Source: Desulfuromonadales bacterium (GTDB lineage: Bacteria > Desulfobacterota > Desulfuromonadia > Geobacterales > Pseudopelobacteraceae). From it: DNA of 64,000 bases. Location: the NCBI GenBank assembly GCA_013349405.1, contig DUZS01000011.1:31669-95668 (forward strand), in the 5' to 3' direction. Below are positions 35,404 through 44,337 of the stretch, in pieces; positions within the stretch are counted from its first letter, which is position 1, and each line of letters starts with the position of its first letter. The notes under the pieces were generated by a model, which saw only the letters and a program-made list of their open reading frames with translations, was not told where the DNA came from and searched no databases. Position numbers and translations under genes: made by a program.

Positions 35404-35594
35404 AACAACGCGACAGGATAAGACGCTTAAAAACAGGTTATGAAGATTCATTTGTACAGCCGGTGCAGCAGAGGATAGGTGTCGCCAAAGGGCGCTTTAC
35501 AGTGTCGGCCAGCATTGATGACTCCAACGAGTTGATTGATAGAATATTTGCAGGTGAACCGGCCCGAGGATATACATTTGTCACCGCCTCTTAA
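35404..35594 (+). pseudogene. C-terminal fragment of an antitoxin-like gene
   Basis: An open frame without a start codon encodes DSFVQPVQQRIGVAKGRFTV followed by a short acidic segment and LIDRIFAGE, then ends at TAA 35592-35594. The IGVAKGRFTV..D...ELIDRIF pattern is that of the C-terminal half of small VapB/RelB-like antitoxins. Nothing toxin-like follows. It overlaps the 3' end of paralogue B on the other strand. Confidence 0.45.
35410..35425 (-). promoter_or_regulatory. Island upstream element before the 34900-35364 gene
   Basis: Minus-strand CGTCTTATCCTGTCGC, 45 nt before the start codon at 35364, followed by GTTGTTATGAGATAGTGGCA, nearly identical to the copy at 36148. Confidence 0.65.
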
Positions 35595-36099
35595 CCGCCA
35601 GCATCACCAGATTCTGAAAATCAACATCATTTTCAAGCTTATGCCCCATTGGTTCTCTAAATTCCATCTGTTCAAACCATGCCATGACTTCATTGAAACT
35701 CATATTCTTCAGTTCTCTTCTATGCCGCTTACGCCATTGATACGCCATTCGGTGGGACGTATCATTATGCTCTTCTTTATCTGTGACTAATTCCTCATCC
35801 TCCTTATCTAAAGCGCTTTCCAGGTATTTCTCTATGATCCGATCCGGAACCTGCCGGTCATGCTTGAAATCTGACTCGTGAGCAACTATGAAATAATCAT
35901 CAAAAGGAATGAGGGCAAAGCTGTCCTTTGTCAGTGTCAGGTTGAGCGCTGCGATAAAGTCGCAGTCTAGTTTTGGTAATCCTGAAATGAGTCGAAGCTG
36001 CGGCCAGGAAATTTGGTACAATTCGACACTGTCATTTTTGAATTGCTCTTCATACATTTTGATAAGAATATCCGATGTTTCTGCCGCTTTTCGTGCCAT
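35581..36099 (-). CDS. Small protein, winged-helix-like (paralogue B)
   Basis: 172 residues with the same N-terminal domain as the 34386 gene: MARKAAETSDILIKMYEEQF, then YQISWPQLRLISGLPKLD and FALIPFDDYFIVAHESDFKHDR. In place of a pure acidic tail it has a Lys/Glu-rich middle and a helical C-terminus (MSFNEVMAWFEQMEFREPMG). RBS AGGAGG precedes the ATG. Function unknown. It is the first gene of the leftward string that leads to the WD40 protein. Confidence 0.72.
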   Translation of the reverse strand: MARKAAETSDILIKMYEEQFKNDSVELYQISWPQLRLISGLPKLDCDFIAALNLTLTKDSFALIPFDDYFIVAHESDFKHDRQVPDRIIEKYLESALDKEDEELVTDKEEHNDTSHRMAYQWRKRHRRELKNMSFNEVMAWFEQMEFREPMGHKLENDVDFQNLVMLAVKRR

Positions 36100-36147
36100 G
36101 ATAGACCTCCTGTAGTATTTGTGATAATCCTACTATCTCATAACAAC

Positions 36148-36163
36148 GCGACAGGATGAGACG
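36148..36163 (-). promoter_or_regulatory. Island upstream element before paralogue B
   Basis: Minus-strand CGTCTCATCCTGTCGC, 48 nt before the start codon at 36099. The larger block (CTCAT..CGCG..ATGAG) is partly palindromic about a central CGCG. A possible -10, TAGGAT, lies 16 nt after CTGTCG. Confidence 0.65.
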
Positions 36164-36199
36164 TGTTAGTTCAATGTAAATTTCGCCTTTTTTCAAGGG

Positions 36200-36228
36200 T
36201 TGACTTTTACAACTAAGCTCTTTATTTT
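36200..36228 (+). promoter_or_regulatory. Sigma-70-type promoter of the Do protease gene
   Basis: TTGACT (36200-36205) and TATTTT (36223-36228) are separated by 17 bp, about 90 nt before the start codon at 36318. Confidence 0.5.
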
Positions 36229-36317
36229 TCTGTAAATAAGGTCAGGGCTTCAATGTGACAAAGTTGCTCCTGGCTCTTTCCATCAAATCAAACACCAGGA
36301 TTCAGGGAGGTCAGATC

Positions 36318-37736
36318 ATGTCAAGCAAAGCAGTTTCAGTAATGCGTCTTCTCGCAGCAGGTCTCATAATATCTCTTGCCACTCCGGCACTGTCGACAGC
36401 CAGAACCGCCAGTCCCGATTTCGTCGAATTAGCCAAAAGGCTCATGCCGACCGTGGTCAACATACGCACCGCCAAGGTTATCAAGCCGAGAGCGCAGCAG
36501 CAGCGTCCCCGCATGCAGCAGTCCCCCTTTGACAACTTTTTTGAGGATTTTTTCGGCCAGTTCAATGGTCAGATGCCCCAGCAGCGGCAGCGACGTGAAC
36601 AGAGTCTCGGAACCGGCTTCATCATCACTGCCGACGGTTACATACTCACCAATAACCATGTTGTCAGTGGTGCCGATGAAGTCATGGTAAAGCTCTCAGA
36701 CGGCCGTGAAATAAAGGGGGAGATCAAGGGAACAGATGAAAAACTGGATCTGGCCTTGATCAAGGTGAGCGATAAAGAGGTTTTTCACGCTGCAGACCTC
36801 GGTGACAGCGACGCACTGAATGTCGGCGAGTGGGTCATGGCCATCGGCAATCCCTTCGGTCTCTCCCAGACTGTTACTGCCGGTATTGTCAGCGCCAAAG
36901 GGCGTGTCATCGGCAACGGCCCGTATGATGACTTCATCCAGACAGATGCCTCCATTAATCCGGGCAATTCCGGCGGGCCCCTTTTCAACTCCGACGGCAA
37001 GGTAATCGGTATCAACACCGCTATTATCGCCGGCGGCCAGGGAATCGGCTTTGCCATCCCGATCAATATGGCCAAGAGCATCATCGCGCAACTGCGTGAC
37101 ACCGGCAAGGTGACGCGCGGGTACCTCGGCATTCGCTTTCAGCCGTTGACCGCCGATCTGGCCAAGTCCTTCGGCATGAAATCCGACAAAGGCGCCCTGA
37201 TCGCAAATGTCGAAAAAGACACTCCGGCTGACAAGGCCGGGTTGAAGGCGGGTGACGTTATCACTGAATATGACGGCAAGACGATTAATGAAAGTAACGA
37301 ACTGCCCCGGCTTGTTGCTGCAACACCGATTGACAAGAAGGTTCCAATCGTGGTTTTCCGTGACGGCAAAAAACAGGAATTTTCCGTCGTTATCGGCAAG
37401 CTGAAGGGAGACGGCTCCGCAGTAGCACCCTCGGCCGATTCCGAGAGTGAGAAACTCGGCATTACCGTCCAGCAGCTGACTAGCGAACTGGCTGCCCGCC
37501 TCGGCATCAAGGAGGGCAAGAACGGACTGGCCGTTACCGAAGTAAAGCCGGGATCGTCTGCTGAGGAGGCCGGTGTTGTTCCCGGGAGCATTGTTATCGA
37601 GATAAACGGGCTGCGTCCGGATTCTCTGGAACAGTATATGACGGCTGTCTCCGCCATCAAAAAGGGTGACATCGTGCGCCTGCTGCTCAAACGTCCCGAC
37701 GGCAGCGTCCCTTATATCGCCTTGAAATCTGAATAA
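36318..37736 (+). CDS. Do-family periplasmic serine protease (DegP/DegQ-like)
   Basis: 472 residues from the ATG at 36318, which follows GGGAGG; an upstream frame to 36255 lacks a ribosome site. Signal peptide (about 1-28), a Gln/Arg-rich loop (57-95), then a trypsin-like domain with His114 (TNNHVV), Asp144 (LDLALIKV) and Ser218 (PGNSGGP). Two PDZ domains follow (about 280-375 and 390-472; ITEYDGKTINESNEL and IVIEINGLRPDSLEQY). It degrades or refolds misfolded envelope proteins. First core gene right of the accessory island. Confidence 0.95.
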   Translation: MSSKAVSVMRLLAAGLIISLATPALSTARTASPDFVELAKRLMPTVVNIRTAKVIKPRAQQQRPRMQQSPFDNFFEDFFGQFNGQMPQQRQRREQSLGTGFIITADGYILTNNHVVSGADEVMVKLSDGREIKGEIKGTDEKLDLALIKVSDKEVFHAADLGDSDALNVGEWVMAIGNPFGLSQTVTAGIVSAKGRVIGNGPYDDFIQTDASINPGNSGGPLFNSDGKVIGINTAIIAGGQGIGFAIPINMAKSIIAQLRDTGKVTRGYLGIRFQPLTADLAKSFGMKSDKGALIANVEKDTPADKAGLKAGDVITEYDGKTINESNELPRLVAATPIDKKVPIVVFRDGKKQEFSVVIGKLKGDGSAVAPSADSESEKLGITVQQLTSELAARLGIKEGKNGLAVTEVKPGSSAEEAGVVPGSIVIEINGLRPDSLEQYMTAVSAIKKGDIVRLLLKRPDGSVPYIALKSE

Positions 37737-37762
37737 TTCTCAACTACGAGGGGGGGAGCGCC

Positions 37763-38857
37763 ATGTCGTTATGGGAAAAAGTCACTGCAGAGTTGCTCGA
37801 CATTATTGAATGGAGTGATGATTCGCCCGATACGATGGTGTGGCGCTTTCCCCGCTTTGATAATGAGATTAAATACGGCGCGCAGCTGATTGTCCGGCAG
37901 GCGCAGGCTGCTGTTTTTGTCGATCGCGGAAAAATCGCCGATGTCTTTGCTCCCGGCCAGCATTCTCTGACCACTAAAAACCTCCCGCTCCTGACAACGC
38001 TGCTTGGGTGGAAATACGGTTTTCACAGCCCGTTTAAAGCGGAAGTCTATTTTGTCAACACGCGCAACTTTACCAATCTCAAGTGGGGGACAAAGAATCC
38101 GGTCATACTCCGCGACCAGGAATTCGGACCCGTACGCCTCCGCTCATTTGGCACGTATGTCGTCCGGGTCAACGATCCGGCAAAATTCATCGAGGAAATC
38201 GTCGGCACAGGTGGGCATTTCACTCTTGATGACATCAGTGAGCAGCTGCGCAACCTTATTGTCAGCCGGTTTGCCGATGCCCTAGCCGAGAGCGGCATCC
38301 CGCTTCTCGATCTGGCGGCCAACTATACGGAACTTTCAGCGCTCCTTACGAAGCAGATAGCGCCGGAATTTCTCGAGTACGGCCTCGAAGTCACCAAACT
38401 GCTGATAGAGAACATTTCCCTGCCGCTGGAGGTTGAAGCGGCGCTGGACAAGAAGAGCAGCATGGGCATCATCGGCAACCTGGATAATTTTGCCAAATTT
38501 CAGGCCGCTAACGCAATGGAAGCCGCGGCAAAAAATCCAGGCGGCGATGCCTCCGCTGGTGTTGGAATGGGTGTGGGCTTTGCCATGGCCAATCAACTCG
38601 GTAAAATGATGGTTACCCCGCCGGATACTGCTGCTGTTGCCCCGCCAACATTGCCGGGTGAGCTGTATTATGTCGGGAAAAACGGCACTAAAACCGGACC
38701 GTTCGATCAGCAGACGATCATCGGCAGCATTACGGCGGGAAGCGTGACGGGAGAAACCCTGCTCTGGAAACAGGGGATGGCTGGATGGGAAAAGGCGGGA
38801 GAGTTTGCTGAATTCAAAATGCTCCTTGAGGCAATACCGCCTCCACTGCCGGGATAA
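37763..38857 (+). CDS. SPFH-domain protein with C-terminal GYF_2 domain
   Basis: 364 residues. The first 230 form the SPFH/virion-core-like family (VRQAQAAVFVDRGKIADVFAPGQHSLTTKN, PVRLRSFGTYVVRVNDPAKF). A Gly/Ala-rich linker with a helix-like GVGMGVGFAMANQLGKMM follows, then a GYF_2 domain (about 297-350; YYVGKNGTKTGPFDQQTI ... LLWKQGMAGWEKA). Such proteins are usually paired with zinc-ribbon proteins like the one at 39061. They may form membrane-associated scaffolds. RBS GGGGGGAG precedes the ATG. Confidence 0.88.
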   Translation: MSLWEKVTAELLDIIEWSDDSPDTMVWRFPRFDNEIKYGAQLIVRQAQAAVFVDRGKIADVFAPGQHSLTTKNLPLLTTLLGWKYGFHSPFKAEVYFVNTRNFTNLKWGTKNPVILRDQEFGPVRLRSFGTYVVRVNDPAKFIEEIVGTGGHFTLDDISEQLRNLIVSRFADALAESGIPLLDLAANYTELSALLTKQIAPEFLEYGLEVTKLLIENISLPLEVEAALDKKSSMGIIGNLDNFAKFQAANAMEAAAKNPGGDASAGVGMGVGFAMANQLGKMMVTPPDTAAVAPPTLPGELYYVGKNGTKTGPFDQQTIIGSITAGSVTGETLLWKQGMAGWEKAGEFAEFKMLLEAIPPPLPG

Positions 38858-38872
38858 ACCTTGATACTCTGA

Positions 38873-38903
38873 GACCTCCGAGGTTTTGAAAACCTCGGAG
38901 GTC
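38873..38903. terminator. Perfect 31-nt palindrome, probable terminator or repeat
   Basis: Two 15-bp arms, GACCTCCGAGGTTTT and its complement, around one base, 16 nt after the SPFH gene stop. There is no long T-run after it. It could end the transcript or be an intergenic repeat. Confidence 0.5.
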
Positions 38904-38937
38904 TTGCCAGAAATTAATGTCATAGCTGTTTATACCT

Positions 38938-39020
38938 GTAGGAGCGTTTTCAAAACGCGATTGCTGCAATATCAAACAATGCTGAATATTACAGCAATCG
39001 CGGCAGAATGCCGCTCCTAC
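38938..39020. repeat. Palindromic intergenic repeat, family with GTAGGRGCG ends (copy 1)
   Basis: The ends are GTAGGAGCG and CGCTCCTAC. Internal arms are GCGATTGCTG...AATAT and ATATT.CAGCAATCGC. The whole 83-bp element can fold into one long hairpin. A related element lies at 44338-44430. It fills most of the gap before the zinc-ribbon gene. Confidence 0.75.
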
Positions 39021-39060
39021 GTCGTTTTTTTACGTACTTTATCCCGGCAAGGAATCTGTA

Positions 39061-39765
39061 ATGGCAAACTGCACCAACTGCTCAGCTCCGCTGCCACCCG
39101 ATTCAATTCAATGCACGTATTGCGGCAGCCGCAATGATACCGATCTTGCCGGTGTTCACTATTTCACGACCCATGAGCTCGAATCTGAGCGAACCTGTCC
39201 CCGCTGCGCTGTCAACCTGAAGACGATCGACTTGAATATCAACGGCAGATTCCTGATTGAGCGCTGCAACCAGTGCCTGGGGCTCTTCTTTGACCCGAAT
39301 GAGCTGGAAGCGTTGCTGGAGGCGACCGTCACCAACGTGTTCAGTATCGACAGAAAGCAGCTTGACAGCATCAACTCCCTCAAAAAGGGTGACTACGGCG
39401 TCTCCTACATCAAATGCCCGGTCTGCAGCACAATCATGAACCGGGTCAATTTCGGCGTCAAAAGCGGCGTCATCGTCGATCGCTGCCGCGAGCATGGTGT
39501 CTGGCTGGATGGTGGTGAGTTGCGCCATCTGTTTGAGTGGATGAAGGCGGGGGGCAAGCTGCTGCAGCAGGAGCGGGCTGAAGAGCAGAGGCGGACCGAG
39601 GCGCGGGAACTGGAGCGGGAAAAGCGGAAACTGCAGGTGCAAGCGGCAATGGGAGGCTCAAGTGCCGATGAGGTCAGTTTTGATCTGTTCGGCGGAACGT
39701 TACGAAAGTCTGATCCGGATCTGTTTGATATCGTTGTAAAAGCGGTCCGCTTTTTTACGAAATAA
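39061..39765 (+). CDS. Zinc-ribbon (zf-TFIIB-like) protein
   Basis: 234 residues with three Cys4-type ribbons: CTNCSAPLPPDSIQCTYCG at the start, CPRCAVNL ... CNQC (about 41-75) and CPVCSTIM ... CREHG (about 120-145), each of the latter followed by the GLFFDPNEL or GVWLDGGEL motif of zf-TFIIB domains. A charged coiled coil (165-198) and a short tail follow. Probably a metal-dependent structural or nucleic-acid-binding protein. It often accompanies SPFH-GYF proteins such as the preceding gene. Confidence 0.85.
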   Translation: MANCTNCSAPLPPDSIQCTYCGSRNDTDLAGVHYFTTHELESERTCPRCAVNLKTIDLNINGRFLIERCNQCLGLFFDPNELEALLEATVTNVFSIDRKQLDSINSLKKGDYGVSYIKCPVCSTIMNRVNFGVKSGVIVDRCREHGVWLDGGELRHLFEWMKAGGKLLQQERAEEQRRTEARELEREKRKLQVQAAMGGSSADEVSFDLFGGTLRKSDPDLFDIVVKAVRFFTK

Positions 39766-39777
39766 CCAGCCAGGACA

Positions 39778-40380
39778 TTATCCATTCAACAGCTTCACCG
39801 TGGCCCGGCCATCTTCATAATAATCTATGATATTCAGGCAGCCGTAATTCTGTTCAATATTAAACAGCCCCGCCAGCGGTGCGCCTATGGCGTTGAGCAG
39901 CACAATACGATTGACCCCGCCATGCGCGACCACCAGTACCTCCTCCCCTTTGTGGCGTTCCACGACTTGAGTGATAACCGGCATGACCCGCGCTTCAACA
40001 TCGAGCAGATTTTCTCCCTGCGGAACCCGGTAGTTCACCAGGTCATCGAACCGTGCCTGCCAGTCATCCGGCCACTCGCTCTTTATCTCCTCCCAGGCCA
40101 ACCCTTCCCAGGCGCCGATATCCAACTCACGCAGTTCACGGTGAACAGTCGGTTCAATACCGAACGCCTGACAGATTATTGCTGCACCGGTTGAGCAACG
40201 GGAAAGATCGCTCGTATAGCAGGCGGAAATATTCTTACCAACAAGACGTTCTTTAAGAAGATGATACTGTTCAATTCCCAGATCGGTGAGTGCTACGTCA
40301 GCCTGGCCATTGTAGCGGGGCTGATCAAAACCGACCACCTGGCCGTGGCGAATGAGGTACATGCGGGTGTGGGGTGTCAT
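39778..40380 (-). CDS. cobC: Histidine phosphatase, probable alpha-ribazole phosphatase
   Basis: 200 residues of the phosphoglycerate-mutase-like family: the catalytic RHG is in MYLIRHGQVVG, with ELDIGAWEGLAWEEIKSEWP and the second active-site His in VVAHGGVNRIVLL. It would dephosphorylate alpha-ribazole phosphate in cobalamin lower-ligand assembly. The name rests on its position after cobS and near bzaF, cobT and cobU; family members also act on other phosphates. Confidence 0.82.
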   Translation of the reverse strand: MTPHTRMYLIRHGQVVGFDQPRYNGQADVALTDLGIEQYHLLKERLVGKNISACYTSDLSRCSTGAAIICQAFGIEPTVHRELRELDIGAWEGLAWEEIKSEWPDDWQARFDDLVNYRVPQGENLLDVEARVMPVITQVVERHKGEEVLVVAHGGVNRIVLLNAIGAPLAGLFNIEQNYGCLNIIDYYEDGRATVKLLNG

Positions 40381-40389
40381 GAAGTGGTT

Positions 40390-40536
40390 TCACTCCTGAG
40401 TTGAGTGTTTAATCCAGAATTCCTGGAAGAATTCTCGGACTGGCCGAGTGTTCCCTTCAGCCACTTCACTTTCAGCGGCAGAGAGCAGACGAGCCATGTT
40501 GACAGCCTGGATAACTTCAACTAGAAATTCTTGCAT
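40390..40536 (-). CDS. 48-residue small protein, antitoxin-like
   Basis: Starting at ATG 40536 behind GGAG it encodes MQEFLVEVIQAVNMARLLSA, then AESEVAEGNTRPVREFFQEF and a short tail. The AE..VAEG.TRP..EFF pattern resembles the C-terminal half of small VapB/Phd-like antitoxins. No toxin frame adjoins it. It lies between cobS and cobC in the same direction, so it is either a tiny real gene or a leftover. Confidence 0.45.
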   Translation of the reverse strand: MQEFLVEVIQAVNMARLLSAAESEVAEGNTRPVREFFQEFWIKHSTQE

Positions 40537-40588
40537 GGTTTTCTCCGATTCAAGCAGTAGCTTTTAAAAGTTTTTACATCAATATGTT

Positions 40589-41326
40589 TTATTGCACAAC
40601 TATCGTAAAAACCACCAGCACCAGAATCTCATTCAGCTCGCTGAGACAGCCGATGGTATCTCCGGTCAGGCCGCCCAGCTTATGCTGGAAGAACATACGA
40701 CCGGCGCTAGTGAACAGGCATACGGCAGCCAGAGCTGCTATTCCTCTGAAGTGCAGCAGGAAATACCCAGCGGCGGCAACCGTGGCAAAGGCCAGGAGAA
40801 GTGCCGTTTTGCCGGAGCCCTCGACAAAAGCCGCCCCCAGCCCATCCTGGCGGGCATGGCGGGCACCGGTCAGGGTCAACACCTGTCCGAAGCGGGCCAG
40901 AGCGGGAAAGAGCAGTAATGCCTGCCATTTAAGTTCCATCGGCACAGCCACCAGCGCCTGCCATTTAAGCAGCAGCCCCAGTACCAATCCGACTGCGCCA
41001 ATCGCCCCCACCTGGGAATCCTTCATGATCGCCAGAAAACGTTCCCGATTGCCGCGCGCCGCGAGGCCATCGCAGACATCCGCCAGACCATCGAGATGCA
41101 GCGCACCGGTAATCAGTGTCAACATTGTTATCAGCAGGGCATCGCAGAGTGGACGGGGGAGCCAGAGGGAAATCAGTCCGTTGCCGACCACCAGTAGCAG
41201 GCCGATGACGAGTCCTGCCACCGGGAAGAACAGAGTGGAACGCCCCAGATCCTCCTTGTCACAACGGACAGTGAAGGGAAACGGGATAATGGTCAGGAAT
41301 TGAAAGGCGATCAGAAATAGGCGCAT
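40589..41326 (-). CDS. cobS: Adenosylcobinamide-GDP ribazoletransferase (cobalamin synthase)
   Basis: 245 residues, an integral membrane protein with about seven helices. CobS motifs: FLTIIPFP near the start, STLFFPVAGLVIGLLL and the catalytic segment HLDGLADVCDGL followed by ERFLAIMKDSQVGAIGAVGLVLGLLLKWQAL. It joins adenosylcobinamide-GDP to alpha-ribazole (phosphate) to make the complete cobamide. Confidence 0.95.
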   Translation of the reverse strand: MRLFLIAFQFLTIIPFPFTVRCDKEDLGRSTLFFPVAGLVIGLLLVVGNGLISLWLPRPLCDALLITMLTLITGALHLDGLADVCDGLAARGNRERFLAIMKDSQVGAIGAVGLVLGLLLKWQALVAVPMELKWQALLLFPALARFGQVLTLTGARHARQDGLGAAFVEGSGKTALLLAFATVAAAGYFLLHFRGIAALAAVCLFTSAGRMFFQHKLGGLTGDTIGCLSELNEILVLVVFTIVVQ

Positions 41327-41478
41327 ATCACATCATGTATCATAAGAAATGGTTTGGAAACAGGTATATAAAATGTCTTTACATTAGGCTTCTGTTCATG
41401 TATTCGCAGATAAATAGGGGAAGGCGGCTGATTACCGGGCCGCTCTACCATGAAAATATTTGTCCGAGGAGGACTATT

Positions 41479-41898
41479 ATGCGCTCCATCATCATCTACA
41501 CTCTTCTTTTTATCGCACCACTGACGCTCAATGCCTGTGCCGCCAAACGTCCGGTTCTGTATCCGAATGCTCAATTGAAAGAAATCGGCCAGCCCAAAGC
41601 GGATCTGGAAATCGATGACTGCATCAGCCTGGCCAACTCGTATAAAGCAGGAGGTGACAGAACCAAGGAGATCGCCAAGGACACCGGCAAAGCAGGCATC
41701 GTCGGGGCGGCGACCGGAGCCGTAATCGGCGCAATAACCGGTGACTTTGGCCGTGGCGCCGCCATCGGCGGTGCCGGAGCTGCTACCGCAGCAATGGGTT
41801 CAGGTATCATGCGCTCCGACGAACCCGATCCGGTATTTAAGCAGTTTGTCGAGCAATGCCTCCGGGAAAAAGGCTTTCAGCCGCTCGGGTGGCGCTGA
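41479..41898 (+). CDS. Glycine-zipper lipoprotein
   Basis: 139 residues from the ATG at 41479, which follows GAGGAGG. The lipobox LTLNAC predicts lipidation at Cys19. The middle holds a glycine-zipper (GAATGAVIGAITGDFGRGAA and then GGAGAATAAMGSG) that may insert in or pack against the outer membrane. Function unknown. It stands alone on the plus strand inside the leftward cobalamin cluster. Confidence 0.85.
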   Translation: MRSIIIYTLLFIAPLTLNACAAKRPVLYPNAQLKEIGQPKADLEIDDCISLANSYKAGGDRTKEIAKDTGKAGIVGAATGAVIGAITGDFGRGAAIGGAGAATAAMGSGIMRSDEPDPVFKQFVEQCLREKGFQPLGWR

Positions 41899-41913
41899 TG
41901 TGACAGACCGAGG

Positions 41914-43233
41914 TCAGATCTTGTCACCCTTCAAATCACAGGCAAACAGCTTCCCCGCGCCGCGAGACGCGCAGAAATCACCGCACATGGTGCAGGTATC
42001 CTCATCTTCCGGAACCCGACTGGCGCGGATGGCACGGGCGTCCTCCGGATACAATGCCAACTGGAACTGCTTCTCCCAATCAAGATCCCGACGCGCCTTG
42101 GACATCTCCTTGTCCCGCTGACGCCCCTTTTCAGGGTATTTGTTCATATCGCCGATGTAGGCGGCAATTTTGGCGGTTTTAACCCCGCTGCGTACATCCT
42201 CCTCATTGGGGAGCGCGAGGTGTTCCGCAGGTGTAATGTAGCAGATCAGGTCAGCGCCGAAACGGCTCGATTGAGCCGCCCCGATGGCAGCGGTTATGTG
42301 GTCAAAACCGGGAGCGACGTCAGTGGCGATCGGCCCCAGCATGTAATACGGCGCTCCGCCGCTCATCCTCTTCTGCAGCTGAATATTCCCCTCAATCTCA
42401 TCCAGCGGCACGTGTCCCGGTCCTTCTACGAGCATCTGGCACCCCAAGTCGCGACCAATTTCGGCCAGTTCACAATTGAAAATCAGTTCCTGAATCTGGG
42501 CACGGTCGGAAGAATCATGTATCGCCCCGGCACGAAGTCCGTTACCGAGGGAGAGGACCGTATCGTATTTTTTCAGGATCGAAACCACACGGTCAAACTT
42601 CTCGTACAACGGGTTTTCTTTGTTATTGGCTATCATCCAGGCAACCATAGACACACCCCCTTTTGAGACCAGACCGCCATAGCGGTACCCCTGCTTGCGC
42701 AGTCGCTCAATGGTGCAGAGGTTGATGCCGCAGTGCACCGCCATGAACGCCATACCGTCAGCGCACTGCCGCTCGATGATGTCAAAGAGCATCTCCTCAT
42801 CAAGCTTATTCGGATCACCATATTTTCGGGCAGCCTCGCAGAACGCCTGATAGAGCGGTACATTACCCACCGGCAGATCCACAGCGGCAATGACTTCGCG
42901 GCGGACACGGTCGAGATCGCCGCCGACCGATAGTTCCATGAGCGAATCGGCACCCGCTTCCTGAGCAGCAAGAGCTTTCCTGATTTCGGCCGCGTAATCA
43001 ATGATGTCCGAGGAGGTGCCGATAGAGGCATTGACCTTTGTTGTCAGCCCTTTACCTATTCCGGCAATACGGGACGGTTTGCGGTTGTGATTCCAGGGAA
43101 TAACGATCTTCCCTTCTGCAACCATCTGGCGAATATACCCCGCTTCGAGCTGTTCATTGTCTGCGACACTCTGCATCTGTGGAGTGATAATACCCTGACG
43201 GGCGGCTTCTATCTGGGTTGACATTTTTATCAT
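41914..43233 (-). CDS. bzaF: 5-hydroxybenzimidazole synthase (ThiC paralogue BzaF)
   Basis: 439 residues of the ThiC radical-SAM superfamily, with the C-terminal iron-sulfur motif Cys-x2-Cys-x4-Cys in CTMCGDFCA and [14 protein letters not shown]. BzaF converts aminoimidazole ribotide to 5-hydroxybenzimidazole, the cobamide lower ligand made without oxygen, whereas ThiC makes the thiamin pyrimidine. I choose BzaF because the gene overlaps cobT (ATGA) within the cobS-cobT-cobU cluster, no TPP riboswitch precedes it, and the text [15 protein letters not shown] differs from the MDLSTGG of typical ThiC. ThiC remains possible. A second start at 43224 is available. Confidence 0.8.
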   Translation of the reverse strand: MIKMSTQIEAARQGIITPQMQSVADNEQLEAGYIRQMVAEGKIVIPWNHNRKPSRIAGIGKGLTTKVNASIGTSSDIIDYAAEIRKALAAQEAGADSLMELSVGGDLDRVRREVIAAVDLPVGNVPLYQAFCEAARKYGDPNKLDEEMLFDIIERQCADGMAFMAVHCGINLCTIERLRKQGYRYGGLVSKGGVSMVAWMIANNKENPLYEKFDRVVSILKKYDTVLSLGNGLRAGAIHDSSDRAQIQELIFNCELAEIGRDLGCQMLVEGPGHVPLDEIEGNIQLQKRMSGGAPYYMLGPIATDVAPGFDHITAAIGAAQSSRFGADLICYITPAEHLALPNEEDVRSGVKTAKIAAYIGDMNKYPEKGRQRDKEMSKARRDLDWEKQFQLALYPEDARAIRASRVPEDEDTCTMCGDFCASRGAGKLFACDLKGDKI

Positions 43234-44282
43234 CCCTGCGCAACTCCCGCCTGTTCAAAGGTTGCCATCTCTTTCAGAACCTTAACTCCCGCCTCGATCA
43301 GCGTCATTGCCAAGGCTGCACCGGTCCCTTCACCCAAACGGAATTTGAGGTCGAGGATCGGTTCAACGCCGATTCGCTCCAGCATGAAACTGTGGCCGAT
43401 TTCCACCGACTGGTGGGCGGCAAAGATATACTCACGCACGTCGGGATGAAGCTCCGAGGCGATCAAGGCACCGGCTGTGGAAATAAAACCGTCGATCACG
43501 ACCGGTATTGAATTGGCCGCGCACCCCAGCACCAGGCCGGCTATTGCCGCAATTTCCAGCCCGCCGACTTTGCTCAGGACATCGAGAGGATCATACGGGT
43601 CCGGTTTGTTGAGTGCTAATCCCTGTTCGATAACACGAATCTTGTTGATCAGCGCCTCATCACCGATGCCGGTACCCCGATGGGTAACTTCCGCCACCGA
43701 CTTGCCGGAGATAGCCGCTATTATGGCTGACGACGGCGTCGTATTGCCGATGCCCATCTCGCCGGTGCCGACCAGCCATATTCCTTCAACACGGCACTGC
43801 TCCGCCAGTTCGATACCGACGGCCACTGCCGCCACCGTTTCTTCACGGGTCATGGCCGGCCCTTTGGCAAAATTCTGTGTGCCCCGGGCAACTTTTTTAT
43901 GGATCAGCCCAACCGTGTCGTCAAAATCATAATCGACGCCGACATCAACGACCCGAACATCGGCTCCGACGTGGCGAGCCAGCACGTTTATCCCGGCTCC
44001 ACCGGAGAGAAAATTCAACACCATCTGCGGAGTAACTTCTCGGGGAAACAGCGACACCCCCTCCTCGGTAACGCCATGGTCGCCGGCAAAGGTAAACACG
44101 ACCTTCTTTGATACATCCGGGTTCAGGTTACCGCTGATGGCAACAATGCGCCGGGCAAATTCTTCCAGTCGCCCGAGAGAGCCCTGCGGTTTGGTCTTGT
44201 TGTCCAGCCGCTCCTGTGCCTGCTGAAGTAATTCAACGCTGACAGGCTTGATACGTACAAGAGTGTCTTTGATGATATCCAT
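43230..44282 (-). CDS. cobT: Nicotinate-nucleotide:benzimidazole phosphoribosyltransferase
   Basis: 350 residues. Family motifs: [49 protein letters not shown], and the C-terminal [23 protein letters not shown] containing the catalytic Glu. It activates the lower-ligand base to its ribotide. With bzaF directly downstream the natural base is probably 5-hydroxybenzimidazole. Confidence 0.96.
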   Translation of the reverse strand: MDIIKDTLVRIKPVSVELLQQAQERLDNKTKPQGSLGRLEEFARRIVAISGNLNPDVSKKVVFTFAGDHGVTEEGVSLFPREVTPQMVLNFLSGGAGINVLARHVGADVRVVDVGVDYDFDDTVGLIHKKVARGTQNFAKGPAMTREETVAAVAVGIELAEQCRVEGIWLVGTGEMGIGNTTPSSAIIAAISGKSVAEVTHRGTGIGDEALINKIRVIEQGLALNKPDPYDPLDVLSKVGGLEIAAIAGLVLGCAANSIPVVIDGFISTAGALIASELHPDVREYIFAAHQSVEIGHSFMLERIGVEPILDLKFRLGEGTGAALAMTLIEAGVKVLKEMATFEQAGVAQG

Positions 44283-44337
44283 GTGATGATTCTCCTTTTC
44301 TTGTGTCGATTCTGGTATTTGTCAAATTTCTGTTTTG

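Noticed and set aside
43234..43260. TPP riboswitch upstream of the ThiC-like gene
   Set aside because: cobT coding sequence directly adjoins and overlaps the start, leaving no leader for a riboswitch.
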